From: a virus
IMG/VR virus record: IMGVR_UViG_3300022689_000116
Span: 16,710 to 80,709 of that record
Length of the DNA: 64,000 bases
Reading direction: 5' to 3' (one strand)
Each line of letters opens with the position of its first letter. Position 1 is the first letter of the stretch. This document shows, piece by piece, positions 18,443 through 27,708 of this stretch. The position numbers and the translations under genes are program-made. The notes under the pieces are model-generated. The model worked only from the letters and a program-made list of their open reading frames with translations. It was not told the DNA's origin and did no database searches.

Positions 18443-19491
18443 CACACTAACATTGAAGGTTGTTTAACAATTTGACTAGCTAAATTATAAGCATTCATAG
18501 TATGATTATAAACACTACCATAAAAAACATTCTTCATTTTAGTTTCACTATCTTTATATATTTTAGCATTTTGAAAATAACCACTAACAGAGTTATAAGC
18601 ACCCCAAAGAGTACCTTTAGCAACATCATATTTCTGACCCGGTCCATCATAGTAATATTTATTAACATCATTAATAAGATTAATCTTTTTACTAGATAGA
18701 ACATCACCAGCTTTTTCACCACTTTCAATTCTAGCTATTTCTTCCGAAGTTAGAAATACAATATTAACAAATGATCTAATATTGTCATCTGTCATTTTAA
18801 TTTTAGACATTTCGTTATACAGAAGTTCAGCTTCAGTAGCCCTCATATTTTCAATCTGTAAAACAGTTTTAGCTTCATCCAAGCGATCATGTAAAGAAAG
18901 AGTGTGACGGATACGAACTTTATTATTAGCTGTACTAAGTGCAAATTGTAATGTATTATTACAAACTACACGTACAGGAGTAAACAATACTTCAATAGAC
19001 CTACTACCATCATGAGAATTAGTAAATAGAAGATACCTATCAATTATATCTTTACCACCAACTTTTATAAACTTAGGAAGTTTAGCAGTAATAAAAATAG
19101 TTTCTCCAAGACCTAATGCTCCAGCAGTTTCAAACATTGCTTCTTTACTTCCAACAATATCATCGAAAAACTTAAATGCTTGATGGTTTTGAATAATTTC
19201 ATATTTATTACCAACTTGTCCGAGAGGTTGATTATTATCAGTACGATAAGTAGCAAAACTACCAGGAACTTGTTTCCAAATACTTCTATCAAAGTTTACA
19301 ACACGACGATCATTAACTTCAATATGACAAGGTTTCTTATCAACTTCAAAATCAAGATTAGCCATTTTGAGAGCTTCTTTAGAAGTAAGAGCAGATTCAA
19401 CTGTTTGACCAAGTTTATGCCAAGCAGGTTTTTGAACACCAAAGTAAGAATATGTACCTTTTTGTTCGTTAAAATTTAAATTGTGAGCCAT
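18442..19491 (-). CDS. DUF932 family phage/plasmid protein
   Basis: The 349-residue protein has the typical DUF932 layout: an N-terminal PAWHKLGQTV segment (residues 22-31), a central FTPVRVVCNNTLQFAL block that is the most recognisable family signature, and a C-terminal helical part ending in YNLASQIVKQPSML. DUF932 proteins are common in phages and plasmids, but their biochemical role is not established. The gene sits in the replication block next to the Gp157-like gene, so a DNA replication or recombination role is possible. The leader before the ATG is A/T-rich. Confidence 0.85.
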   Translation of the reverse strand: MAHNLNFNEQKGTYSYFGVQKPAWHKLGQTVESALTSKEALKMANLDFEVDKKPCHIEVNDRRVVNFDRSIWKQVPGSFATYRTDNNQPLGQVGNKYEIIQNHQAFKFFDDIVGSKEAMFETAGALGLGETIFITAKLPKFIKVGGKDIIDRYLLFTNSHDGSRSIEVLFTPVRVVCNNTLQFALSTANNKVRIRHTLSLHDRLDEAKTVLQIENMRATEAELLYNEMSKIKMTDDNIRSFVNIVFLTSEEIARIESGEKAGDVLSSKKINLINDVNKYYYDGPGQKYDVAKGTLWGAYNSVSGYFQNAKIYKDSETKMKNVFYGSVYNHTMNAYNLASQIVKQPSMLV

Positions 19492-19506
19492 AACTTTATT
19501 TATTAT

Positions 19507-20115
19507 TTATTTTATTACAACATAAGGATTATTCTTAAATCTAGCACCTTTAACAGAAGCTAGTGTTAGACTATCAGTTAATCTTTTCTTATTAATAATA
19601 GATTGAACTTCCGGATTTAATTCTTTGATTCTACCTATATAATCACTACTAATTACTTTAGATATTCTTTTTATAAGCTCTTTATAAGTAGATTCATTAC
19701 CAGGAAGTTTAATAGTAACATACATATAGTCAGGATTGTCAAAATCATCATCAACTTCCACAATATCCTTATTTACACTATATGTTTTAAGAGTATCAAA
19801 GTCAAGCTTTTTATTACCAGACTTACCTTCACAACCAAATTCAAGAGTAGCTTCAAGGATAGTCTTTTTAAGTCTATCTGTAAGATTTTCTTTGGTTGTC
19901 CTTAAACTAGCAAGTCTTTTAGCTTCATCTTTAATGGTTTCAACTTCACCTTTTATAGTGGCTATCTTAGCATAATAAGCTTTAATCTTTTCTTCAAGAT
20001 TATCTTCAGCTATTTTAAGACGTTCTTCTAACTCAGGAGTAAGTTCTCCATCAAGTTCTTCAATTTCATCAAATACTTTATAGTATTCTTCTTTTATTTC
20101 AAAAATATTTGCCAT
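19507..20115 (-). CDS. Gp157-like coiled-coil protein
   Basis: I chose the ATG at 20115 (MANIFEIKEEYY), not an upstream in-frame ATG at 20142, because the family starts close to this point and the ATG has the usual TTTAAAATT leader. The N-terminal half is a Glu/Lys-rich coiled coil with the pattern AxRLAxLRTTKENLTDRLKKT, followed by a beta-rich C-terminal segment, which fits the Siphovirus Gp157 family (PF05565). That family has been linked to phage resistance and DNA-associated functions, but its activity is unclear. The gene starts 5 bases after the dNMP kinase gene. Confidence 0.7.
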   Translation of the reverse strand: MANIFEIKEEYYKVFDEIEELDGELTPELEERLKIAEDNLEEKIKAYYAKIATIKGEVETIKDEAKRLASLRTTKENLTDRLKKTILEATLEFGCEGKSGNKKLDFDTLKTYSVNKDIVEVDDDFDNPDYMYVTIKLPGNESTYKELIKRISKVISSDYIGRIKELNPEVQSIINKKRLTDSLTLASVKGARFKNNPYVVIK

Positions 20116-20119
20116 AATT

Positions 20120-20752
20120 TTAAATAATTTTTTCATTAACAATTATAAATTTTAAATATTCACCTACTTTAGCAGGTGTATCGAATACATTCAAATTAAT
20201 AACATAATCAAATGTATCTAGAGTTATATCCATAGCTTCACTTTCATGATTATAATCTCTGCTATCCATATTTTCATCAACAAACGATTTCCCTGTAAAA
20301 GCAATGATTATGCCATCCTTACTTTTAACAAAGTCAGCTTCATTTTGAAAACGTATATCAGTAAGTAATAAATTAGTAGATAGAACATTTTGTTCTTTAT
20401 TACCAACCCAATAAGTTCTGTATAGTTTATCAATCCACATTTTAGAATTGATTATTCTACCAACATTAGTACCAAAAAGCTGCATAAACTGACCATAAGT
20501 CATAGGTTTAGTATAATCATCTTGTAATCTAAATGGAATTAACTTATTTTTAACCTCCCGATCTTCAAGTTCTTCACGAGTAATACCAAACATATAACTA
20601 GTAATCTGTTTAATAGGGTCAGCGAAAGCATCAACTTTCCAATTTTTATAAGCAGGTCTGGCATATCTATTGATATTGTGCATAAAAGCATTAACAGCAG
20701 TAGATTTGCCTGTACCAATTTTACCTGCAAATCCAATTAATTTATTTGTCAT
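20120..20752 (-). CDS. Deoxynucleoside monophosphate kinase
   Basis: A P-loop (GKIGTGKST, residues 10-18) opens a 210-residue NMP-kinase fold. A DAFADPIKQI segment and the later TDIRFQNEADFVK segment resemble those of phage dNMP kinases such as T4 gp1-like enzymes. It would phosphorylate dNMPs to dNDPs for phage DNA synthesis. It shares the operon with dUTPase, MazG-like and exonuclease genes. Dispersed-motif copy D is embedded in its coding sequence as AFTGKSF. Confidence 0.85.
   Translation of the reverse strand: MTNKLIGFAGKIGTGKSTAVNAFMHNINRYARPAYKNWKVDAFADPIKQITSYMFGITREELEDREVKNKLIPFRLQDDYTKPMTYGQFMQLFGTNVGRIINSKMWIDKLYRTYWVGNKEQNVLSTNLLLTDIRFQNEADFVKSKDGIIIAFTGKSFVDENMDSRDYNHESEAMDITLDTFDYVINLNVFDTPAKVGEYLKFIIVNEKII
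20285..20304 (-). repeat. Dispersed motif, copy D
   Basis: Read on the minus strand it is TTGCTTTTACAGGGAAATCG. It shares the TACAGGGAAATCG core of copy G exactly but has a weaker 5' half. It lies inside the dNMP kinase gene and may be partly coincidental. Confidence 0.35.
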
Positions 20753-20757
20753 GTTTA

Positions 20758-21039
20758 CTAAAATTGAGGATAATTAATTTTATCATATTCATATACGACT
20801 TTACCAGATGATTTAAAATCATTATTTTTAAGTCGTTTAGCAGGATATACACCATTAGAAATAAGTACATCAGTAATAAGTCCCGATGTATCAATATATC
20901 TAAGTACAGGATCTTTAATTTGATCCTTTATAGAATCACGAAGTTCGTTCCAATGCAGAACACTCTGTGCAGTACTCATAATAGCTTTAGCTTCTTCGAG
21001 CTGTTCAATAACAGTATCATTTTTAATAACATTTTTCAT
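20758..21039 (-). CDS. Hypothetical protein, 93 aa
   Basis: This small gene lies between the MazG-like and dNMP kinase genes, with 5- and 8-base spacers. The product starts MKNVIKNDTVIEQLEEAKA and is predicted helical at the N-terminus. No known domain was recognised. Confidence 0.6.
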   Translation of the reverse strand: MKNVIKNDTVIEQLEEAKAIMSTAQSVLHWNELRDSIKDQIKDPVLRYIDTSGLITDVLISNGVYPAKRLKNNDFKSSGKVVYEYDKINYPQF

Positions 21040-21047
21040 ATCTTTGA

Positions 21048-21461
21048 TTATTTTACACGTTTATAAATCATTTTTTCTGCATCAGCTAAATACCAATTAG
21101 AACTCATACAAAGATCAAGTTTGAAATCTAAAGCTCCACTTAGATCATTAACAGTAATATCTATATGCGACATTGAACTTGATAGCATTAATATTATATC
21201 TACCATTTCAAATAAAACATCATTTCTAGCTTTATCAACAGTATCCACAAAATGATCATAGGTTTCTTTACTTATCATATCAGGACTAGTTTTTAATTGA
21301 ATAAGCTTATCTTTAGCTATTAAATATTTTTTAATAGATTCTAACAATTCATCAATTTCTTCTCTCTTAATATGTTCAATAGGAGCAGTAATTTGCTGAT
21401 CAAGAGTACGTTCTTTAAATGCACTTAAAGTCCATTTTTTAATAACATCAAAATTATTCAT
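21048..21461 (-). CDS. Putative MazG-like/DUF550-type nucleotide pyrophosphohydrolase
   Basis: The 137-residue all-helical protein has the pattern of all-alpha NTP pyrophosphatases: a W..SAF..R segment, HIKREEIDELLES (EExxE-like metal site, residues about 28-40), then EMVDIILMLSSS (ExxD-like second metal site) and a C-terminal K-D-C-rich helix ending near the W. Such enzymes hydrolyse dNTPs to dNMPs. Context beside dNMP kinase and dUTPase fits. The call rests on motif spacing and helical pattern only. Confidence 0.55.
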   Translation of the reverse strand: MNNFDVIKKWTLSAFKERTLDQQITAPIEHIKREEIDELLESIKKYLIAKDKLIQLKTSPDMISKETYDHFVDTVDKARNDVLFEMVDIILMLSSSMSHIDITVNDLSGALDFKLDLCMSSNWYLADAEKMIYKRVK

Positions 21462-21473
21462 TTGTTTATTGTT

Positions 21474-22058
21474 TTAAATTATTTTTAATCGTTTTAATTC
21501 AAAGTAACATTTAACTGTAGTATTAACATCTACAAGAGCATCATGGGCATCTTTAAAACCTTCTCCAAAAAGTTTAATATGAAGTTCATTTAGAGTCGGC
21601 CATTTAAAACCTCCATAATATTTATTACCAGGAATTCCAACATACTGACCAATCATTTGATGCTTCATGGTACAGAGATGAGGTACTTTAGCAATTTCAT
21701 GTTTAATACCAGCTCTAATTGAATTAGAACCTACTATAGAAATATCAAAGTCATAATTATGAGCAATAAGTTTATCACACATACTACCAACAATTTGAAA
21801 TTGTTTTAGAACATAAGCTTCTCTCATACCTTCACTAGCTCTACGCATAGTAACTCTATGAAGTTCTTGAAGCTTTTCGGGAATATCCCAACCGTCAGGT
21901 TTAACAACTTGCATACGTTCTGCAATCTTTTCACCATACTCATTAGTTATAACATAAGCAAGTTGAACCATTCTAGGATAGTTATCTACATCTTTAAGAG
22001 GCGCATTATAGTTCTTTGGAAGACCATTTGTTTCAGTATCAAAAAATAATAATTTCAT
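21474..22058 (-). CDS. DnaQ-like 3'-5' exonuclease (DEDDh)
   Basis: ExoI motif FDTETNG (D7, E9), an ExoII-like LIAHNYDFD segment near residue 90-100, and ExoIII HDALVD near residue 170 with the His of the DEDDh subtype are all visible in 194 residues. It would remove 3' nucleotides, as a stand-alone proofreader or repair nuclease. PolB at 29-31 kb has its own exonuclease motifs, so this is a second 3'-5' exonuclease. Its ATG overlaps the stop of the small upstream gene (ATGA). Confidence 0.88.
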   Translation of the reverse strand: MKLLFFDTETNGLPKNYNAPLKDVDNYPRMVQLAYVITNEYGEKIAERMQVVKPDGWDIPEKLQELHRVTMRRASEGMREAYVLKQFQIVGSMCDKLIAHNYDFDISIVGSNSIRAGIKHEIAKVPHLCTMKHQMIGQYVGIPGNKYYGGFKWPTLNELHIKLFGEGFKDAHDALVDVNTTVKCYFELKRLKII

Positions 22059-22195
22059 TTTCTCTCATGTTTTAAATATTTAACAAATTCTTTAATAGTT
22101 TTAGCATCAAAACAATTACATAAATCAATAGTAGTTTGTTCAGATACTCCATATTTTATAAGTTTATCATAAAGATTATTTTTATTTTCATTCAT
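22055..22195 (-). CDS. Small hypothetical protein, 46 aa
   Basis: This ORF starts MNENKNNLYDKLIKYG and ends in TGA overlapping the exonuclease start codon by four bases (ATGA). It fills the gap between ligase and exonuclease, which supports a real coupled gene. It looks helical; no function was recognised. Confidence 0.6.
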   Translation of the reverse strand: MNENKNNLYDKLIKYGVSEQTTIDLCNCFDAKTIKEFVKYLKHERK

Positions 22196-22198
22196 AAT

Positions 22199-23518
22199 TT
22201 AACCTATTATTTCAACAACGTTAGCATGAAAAGGAACTTGTTTAACTCCACTTCTTTCATAGAATTTAACTTTAGCCATCATACCAATATAATGATCTTT
22301 ATTATCAAGATATTCTTTTCTTGATTCATAACTACCTTCAGGATTACAAGTAAATGTTTCATCATTAAGGTCGTTATAGAGTATAAACATACCAGTTTCA
22401 GGTTCTTTATCTTTAGGAACTACATCCTTAATTTTAAACTCTGCGTCTTTATGTTTTTTGAACTTCATCATAGTCTTAGGTCTACCACCAAAAGAATAAT
22501 AAGCTTCGGCATCTCTAATTATAACACCTTCATAACCATATTGAATAAATAAATCTCTAAGTCTTTCAACTTCTTTATCATCATTTACAACATATGTTGT
22601 AACTCTTACCAATTCTGACAATAAAACATTATTATCAAAATCTTTATGAAGATTATCTTCAACACTTAACATACGTGGTATAGATTCATTCTTTCTAGAA
22701 AGAAGTACATAACGTTCTCTTTGAATACCATTAACAGCTAAATCAAAACACCAAAATTGAACTTGTTCTGGATTATTAGAAGGTTTACTTGTAGTACCTT
22801 TAGCATTAACCATAGGTATAGAAGCTTTAATATAACTGAGATGTTTATTGGGAATGTATAATTCTCCATCATAAATTATATCATATTCTTCAGTTTCTTT
22901 ATTATAGAAATCTTCATGTTTGAAACACTTTGAAATATGAGGTAATATATAAAGATGACCTTCTTTACTTCTAATAGTAACTTCATTAACAACTTCTTTA
23001 AACATACCAGTACCTTTTATAACAACCTCTAATTGTATAAAACCACGAATACCATTTATTTTAGGTTGAGCAAAAGCAGGATAGTTAAACTTACCATATT
23101 TAAAAGGCTGTGCTTTCATAGGTTTTAAAAGACCATTGGAATCAGTATTATCATCAGGTAAAGCATCACGAAGGATTTTGTTTAAATGTTCAAAACAAAA
23201 GGTTAGTTTAGTATGATTATAAATTAGATAATCTAGAGAAACAATATTCTCAATTTTAATATCCAAATCATCAAATGATTTATAACCTTTTATTCTTTTT
23301 AATCTAACATTAGATTTAACATCCTCTGTTAAAGATTTAATACCATTTAGAACTTTCTTAACTCTAACAGTTCCACCAGTACTAAATAAAGCAACTAAAG
23401 TCCCACTATAAACATCATAAGTTTTTTCTACAGCATTTAAGTTACCATAAGACCAGAAACGAATACTTCCATTTACATCTTTTATAAAAAGAGCATTTTT
23501 AATTATTTCGTTCATCAT
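22199..23518 (-). CDS. ATP-dependent DNA ligase
   Basis: The nucleotidyltransferase motifs are visible: I KINGIR (adenylated Lys153), III DGELY (217-221), IIIa FWCFDL (255-260), IV EGVIIRD (330-336) and V MKFKKHKD (351-358), followed by an OB-fold-like C-terminal part. The 439-residue length matches phage ligases with an N-terminal extension. It seals nicks during replication and repair. Two tandem Met codons allow starts at 23518 or 23515; the start overlaps the 3' end of the upstream gene by 20 bases. Confidence 0.92.
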   Translation of the reverse strand: MMNEIIKNALFIKDVNGSIRFWSYGNLNAVEKTYDVYSGTLVALFSTGGTVRVKKVLNGIKSLTEDVKSNVRLKRIKGYKSFDDLDIKIENIVSLDYLIYNHTKLTFCFEHLNKILRDALPDDNTDSNGLLKPMKAQPFKYGKFNYPAFAQPKINGIRGFIQLEVVIKGTGMFKEVVNEVTIRSKEGHLYILPHISKCFKHEDFYNKETEEYDIIYDGELYIPNKHLSYIKASIPMVNAKGTTSKPSNNPEQVQFWCFDLAVNGIQRERYVLLSRKNESIPRMLSVEDNLHKDFDNNVLLSELVRVTTYVVNDDKEVERLRDLFIQYGYEGVIIRDAEAYYSFGGRPKTMMKFKKHKDAEFKIKDVVPKDKEPETGMFILYNDLNDETFTCNPEGSYESRKEYLDNKDHYIGMMAKVKFYERSGVKQVPFHANVVEIIG

Positions 23519-23984
23519 TGTACCATTTTAAATTTGACAAATTCTTTAAATATAACGTTCTTACTAATTTTACTACAACTGCATATTTTGGATTACCAAT
23601 TAAAGCAAGTTTATAATAAAAGTAGTCTTTAAGTTCAAACACTTCACGCATCATCATAGCCCTACTGCCATCAGTTCTAATATCATAAGTTAAATCATGA
23701 TGATTAAAATTTAATGGTATGAACATAGTTTGATTATTATTAAGTCTAACTAGATCATTATTATCTACCTGATCAGTTTCTCCTAACAAATGTACATCTT
23801 TTGTACTAAAGTTTATACCACTAGCTTCATATTTATTTTCTAAACTCTTTTCTTTATCGTTATATAGAGCTTCTACCATTTCTTTTTCTACAGGGAGAAC
23901 TACATAAATATAACTATTATTATCAGTATTTAAAGTAGCAACTGGTCTAACTTTAAATGGAGTATCACATCTTTGTATATTCAT
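23499..23984 (-). CDS. Hypothetical protein, 161 aa
   Basis: This gene lies between the primase and ligase genes and overlaps ligase by 20 bases, so it belongs to the replication operon. The product starts MNIQRCDTPFKVRPVATLN and seems a mixed alpha/beta protein. No catalytic motif was recognised. A weak variant of the dispersed motif (TTCTACAGGGAGAAC near 23886-23900) is inside it. Confidence 0.6.
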   Translation of the reverse strand: MNIQRCDTPFKVRPVATLNTDNNSYIYVVLPVEKEMVEALYNDKEKSLENKYEASGINFSTKDVHLLGETDQVDNNDLVRLNNNQTMFIPLNFNHHDLTYDIRTDGSRAMMMREVFELKDYFYYKLALIGNPKYAVVVKLVRTLYLKNLSNLKWYNDERNN

Positions 23985-23995
23985 AAGTTTAATTA

Positions 23996-25144
23996 TTAAA
24001 TTATTATTCTGTTTATATTATTTATAGATACGGAAATTAAATTATCTATTTGATCTTTATTATAAGTATCCGTAAGATCAGTAAAATCTTTTTCATTATA
24101 ATCAACAGTTCCAAAACGACCATTGGTAATGAAAAAAGGATAAGTATTAAATTCTTTTCTAAGTCGATTAGACATTCTAATTCCAGTTAGATCAAAATCT
24201 AAAAGAGTAAACACAGCTTTATGATCTGTATTCTTTATTTTCTTAGTTACAAAACTAGAAAGCCAATCAAATTGTTCTTTATTTAAAGGAGTACTTTCAC
24301 TAGATAGAGAAACAATACCTATTTTTGGATTATATTTGTTAGTGTATGAATAAAGAGAAACAACATCTTTTGTAGATTTAGTTATAATAAGAAAGTCAAT
24401 AGTTTTCAAATTTACTAAATGGTGAATACCAAATATAAAAGATGCATTTGTTATAAATTTAGGATATGGATTAGGTTTCTTTCTATTTGGAAAATAAAGC
24501 TTGATATTATCAATACCATCACTATCTGTAAGACCATAATAAGCATAACAAGGATCATTATAATTATAATCATATTTGTGTACAGGATTAATATGTCTAT
24601 CTATCCAATAAGTTTTAACCATATAAATATTGAAATATTTAAGATATTTTATAGTAAAATTTTCATCATAAATATACTTGTTCCAGTATTCTAAATCAAG
24701 TTTATTAATTCGTCTATCACTAATTTCAATTATCTTCTTTTCTTTCTTTATTTCTATAAGCCTACTTGAAACCTTTCTTTTCTCTATAGCTTTAGCTCTA
24801 CCATCATCATCAATGACACCAAGTTGTATAGCTATATGAGTAAGTATTTCTACAAAATCATATCCATTCTTAACATTCTTATTTAAAACATAACCAACTA
24901 AATCAAAACAATCTCCCCAAAAATAACCTGCAAAATCTCTCATTCTAAGAATACCAGCACTAGTATATTTAAATCCAACAGTAGCACTATCTGTATTTCT
25001 TAAAGGACTAACCATTAAAATATTATACTTAATACAAGCTATAATATCTCTTTCATCAACCTCTAAATAATGAGAAAATATATCAACCTGATCAAGCTTT
25101 TCTAAAATATATTGTTTAGTTATATCTCTATTAATTGATTTCAT
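23996..25144 (-). CDS. DnaG-type primase with TOPRIM domain
   Basis: The N-terminal 110 residues resemble the primase zinc-binding region (SPLRNTDSATVGF, then FWGDCFDLVGYV) but lack the CHC2 cysteines and histidine. The TOPRIM domain follows: LIITKSTKDVVSL (252-264) in place of the usual EG.D start, and LLDFDLTG with the DxD metal site (D316, D318). It should make RNA primers for PolB replication. The gene lies 11 bases from the downstream gene and sits upstream of ligase. Loss of zinc ligands and the replaced Glu are unusual but occur in phage primases. Confidence 0.8.
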   Translation of the reverse strand: MKSINRDITKQYILEKLDQVDIFSHYLEVDERDIIACIKYNILMVSPLRNTDSATVGFKYTSAGILRMRDFAGYFWGDCFDLVGYVLNKNVKNGYDFVEILTHIAIQLGVIDDDGRAKAIEKRKVSSRLIEIKKEKKIIEISDRRINKLDLEYWNKYIYDENFTIKYLKYFNIYMVKTYWIDRHINPVHKYDYNYNDPCYAYYGLTDSDGIDNIKLYFPNRKKPNPYPKFITNASFIFGIHHLVNLKTIDFLIITKSTKDVVSLYSYTNKYNPKIGIVSLSSESTPLNKEQFDWLSSFVTKKIKNTDHKAVFTLLDFDLTGIRMSNRLRKEFNTYPFFITNGRFGTVDYNEKDFTDLTDTYNKDQIDNLISVSINNINRIII

Positions 25145-25162
25145 GTAATAAATAAGATATAA

Positions 25163-25194
25163 AAAAAGGGTTACTATAATTAATAACCCTTTTT
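25163..25194. terminator. Bidirectional terminator hairpin
   Basis: An AAAAAGGGTTA/TAACCCTTTTT stem of 11 bp around a 10-base loop ends in T-runs on both strands. It sits between the 246-aa gene (25215) and the primase gene, so it could cut transcription in the middle of the minus-strand block. Confidence 0.75.
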
Positions 25195-25214
25195 ATAACA
25201 TAATTTAAAAATTC

Positions 25215-25955
25215 TTAACCTTTCATAAAAGCAGGTACATCGCCAGAAGCTGCATTATTATTATTTTCATTCAAGTCTTTAGCAGATTTATAAGGAGTTG
25301 CTACAATACCCTCGCCTTTGGTAACATTAACTCTAAGACTAGGCTTAACACCTTCCTTATAAAGTTCAACAATACCATCTCCAGGATACTGAGGAAATCC
25401 AAAATCTCCATTATTAACAACTTTACCTTTGAAAGTAAGTAATAATTTAAGCCAAGCTTTTTTACCAACAAGTGCAGGTAATTTCTTACCATCACCTTTG
25501 AAAACTGTAGCAACACCATTCATAAATTTAGTCCATTCTTCAAGCTGACCTTCAAAATCAGTTTTGGTATCATCCAAAGCCAATAATTCAGCATATTCAT
25601 CTTTGAAATCATCTTCACTAAATACATCAATAAGATGTTTAAGTGTTTGAGCAATTTGATTCCACTGCCAATTTTCCCTTTCAGGAATGTTTGCATCCAT
25701 AGGATAAGCAGTATAACTATGAATATGACGACAAGGTTCTAAATCTTTATCGTGATCAAACTCTTCAAAAATAAAAGATAATCTAGGAACTTTTTTACCC
25801 CTAAATAATTCCCAAGAACTATCTTGTTTAATTTCGGCTTCACCAATTGTTACATCAGTTAAAACAGCTTTAACAAGACCATTATTAATTTCTGGATTTG
25901 GTACAAATTTCTTTAATGATACACTTCTGGTATCTTTAGTTATTCCTTTTGCCAT
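25215..25955 (-). CDS. Conserved hypothetical, possible single-stranded DNA-binding protein
   Basis: The 246-residue protein starts MAKGITKDTRSVSLKKF. It has a beta-rich N-terminal half (VKAVLTDVTIGEAE, LSFIFEEFDHDKD) and a Lys/Gly-rich middle, then an Asn-rich flexible tail ending in VPAFMKG. The tail and its place among primase, annealing-protein and polymerase genes suggest a nucleic-acid-binding OB-fold protein. This is inference: no diagnostic motif was seen. It is flanked on both sides by terminator hairpins, suggesting its own strongly expressed transcript, as expected for an SSB. Confidence 0.5.
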   Translation of the reverse strand: MAKGITKDTRSVSLKKFVPNPEINNGLVKAVLTDVTIGEAEIKQDSSWELFRGKKVPRLSFIFEEFDHDKDLEPCRHIHSYTAYPMDANIPERENWQWNQIAQTLKHLIDVFSEDDFKDEYAELLALDDTKTDFEGQLEEWTKFMNGVATVFKGDGKKLPALVGKKAWLKLLLTFKGKVVNNGDFGFPQYPGDGIVELYKEGVKPSLRVNVTKGEGIVATPYKSAKDLNENNNNAASGDVPAFMKG

Positions 25956-26015
25956 AACGTTATGATTTTAATGATTAAAAAATATTAGATAATTAAATAC
26001 GTATTTAATAGTGAT

Positions 26016-26045
26016 AAAAAAAGGAGAAGGCTTTATACCTCCTCC
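26016..26045 (-). terminator. Minus-strand terminator after the VQSTGKK gene
   Basis: A GGAGGAGG/CCTTCTCC stem with one mismatch is followed on the minus strand by a run of seven T. It directly follows the 203-aa gene that ends at 26067. Confidence 0.75.
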
Positions 26046-26066
26046 ATTAATTATGAGAGGATTTAC

Positions 26067-26678
26067 TTACCTCTTAGCTTCTGACCTGTCAAGTGAGATT
26101 ACAAACAAATCAACAGCCTCAGGACTTTCAGTTCCATTAGGTGCTTCAACTTGAACAGGCTCTTTACTTACAGAATAAACTTGAATTTCGTCATTATTTC
26201 CACCAAGTTCAACCCAGTTAACAGCATCGCTACCTTCAAGAATAGAACCAATACCGACATTACCGGAAACAGAAGCAAGTTTAAAACCAGCAAGTTTATC
26301 GGTATATTGAGTCAAAGGATTACCTTCTTCATCAACTTCACCAGCTTCAATTAAAGCTTCTTTTTCAGCTTTAGAAAGCCTTTTAATAACTTGCTCAACT
26401 TTACCATCTTTACCATAAATAAGATTACCTTTAGCAATACCCCAAGTTACAGGAGTATCTTCATCAGTTTCTCCTGCAAGAATAGCTTTACTAACAGCGT
26501 CAGCATTATTCATAAACATAAGATGATCACCAGGAGCAACACCAAGAAGTCTTGAAGTAGCTTCATTGATCTTAACTTTACCGTTAGTAGTTGTTAAATA
26601 CAACTCAGGTTCAGTAGTTTTAGCAGCTTTTTTTCCAGTTGATTGAACACTAAATGCAAATTTTACAAAATTTTCCAT
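26067..26678 (-). CDS. Conserved phage protein with VQSTGKK and AbrB-like segment (paralogue 1)
   Basis: The 203-residue protein has FAFSVQSTGKKAAKTTE near its start, then KVKINEATSRLLGVAPGDHLMF (residues 34-55), which looks like the swapped-hairpin AbrB/SpoVT pattern, and a beta-rich rest. A second copy of the same architecture is at 40553-41056 (FAVQSTGKKTSN...RMKISDNLKKLLGANEH). A terminator follows and a 64-base gap precedes it, suggesting separate strong expression. Function unknown; DNA binding is possible from the AbrB-like segment. Confidence 0.6.
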   Translation of the reverse strand: MENFVKFAFSVQSTGKKAAKTTEPELYLTTTNGKVKINEATSRLLGVAPGDHLMFMNNADAVSKAILAGETDEDTPVTWGIAKGNLIYGKDGKVEQVIKRLSKAEKEALIEAGEVDEEGNPLTQYTDKLAGFKLASVSGNVGIGSILEGSDAVNWVELGGNNDEIQVYSVSKEPVQVEAPNGTESPEAVDLFVISLDRSEAKR

Positions 26679-26742
26679 AATTTAATTAATTAATTTTAAA
26701 TGAAACAATAGGTTATTTATTATAGGATTAATTATCCCCAAA

Positions 26743-27708
26743 TTAGACATCTTCATAATTAATAATATCACCTTCAGAATTAATAAGATAACTTTTCTTA
26801 TTTTCATCTAAAAGTTCTTTACTATCATAAAGACCAAAAAGAATATCGGCACCAATTGATCTAGCACCATTAGTAAAAGCTCTATGATCACACATAAGCT
26901 TAGGTCGTTTAACCCAATTACTATCTTTATTTAAAGCACCAGATTTATCCAATGGAAGTCCAGCTGTAATAGCTTCATCCCAACTAAAAGAGCTAACTTC
27001 TGTAAGAGTTTTTAATTCATCAGTAAGTTCAATCTTTTTGATACGATAAAATATATAAGTAGTACGCCAATCGACAGGTTTAAAATTATTACTTTTATAA
27101 ACAGGAACTTTCTTAGCATCTTTAGCGGCTTTAACAGATACTTCGTCATAAGTATATTGATACTCTCTAGGAAGTAAGTCATTAAGTTCGGCTTCAGAAC
27201 AAATAAGTTGAAAACCAGTACCATCAACATATTTATAAAGAGGAACATAATCTTCTGTTTTTTCCCACCAAATATTATTACCAGCTTTAAGAAGTTTAGC
27301 TTTAAGAATATGAACATCAACTCCGGCTTTACCATTGATAATGTGCATATGATCAGAAGCAGTCATAAAAGGTAAACCAAGTTCTTTAGATTTAATATAA
27401 AGAACCATAGCTTCTTCAGGAGATTTACCAGTAAGTTGTTTAGATTTAACTAGAACACTAAAAAGTTCTAAAGCTTTCTCTCTATCATTAACGATATCAA
27501 TATCAAGAAAACTATTAAGTCCAAAATTTGCAGAAACATTGTTAGCATTAACTAATTTCATTTCAGCTTTTTTATTCTGAACCTCTTTATTCTGATGATC
27601 AGGAGAATCATTCATTTGTTCTTTATTTTCTTCTTTAATCAATTCTTTATTATCCTTTTGAACAAGATCATTATTTTCCTGTTCCTTATTAATTATTTGA
27701 TTTTTCAT
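26743..27708 (-). CDS. Putative recombination/annealing protein (RecT-like context)
   Basis: I use the ATG at 27708 (MKNQIINKEQEN); an in-frame ATG lies upstream at 27741. After a charged, Gln/Asn/Lys-rich N-terminal tail of about 60 residues there is a conserved core with EAMVLYIKSKELGLP followed by HMHIINGKAGVDVHILKAKL. The ELGLP...INGK pattern occurs in a large set of phage proteins placed with RecT-type single-strand annealing or recombination functions. Position next to PolB and helicase fits. No catalytic motif is expected for an annealing protein. Confidence 0.55.
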   Translation of the reverse strand: MKNQIINKEQENNDLVQKDNKELIKEENKEQMNDSPDHQNKEVQNKKAEMKLVNANNVSANFGLNSFLDIDIVNDREKALELFSVLVKSKQLTGKSPEEAMVLYIKSKELGLPFMTASDHMHIINGKAGVDVHILKAKLLKAGNNIWWEKTEDYVPLYKYVDGTGFQLICSEAELNDLLPREYQYTYDEVSVKAAKDAKKVPVYKSNNFKPVDWRTTYIFYRIKKIELTDELKTLTEVSSFSWDEAITAGLPLDKSGALNKDSNWVKRPKLMCDHRAFTNGARSIGADILFGLYDSKELLDENKKSYLINSEGDIINYEDV

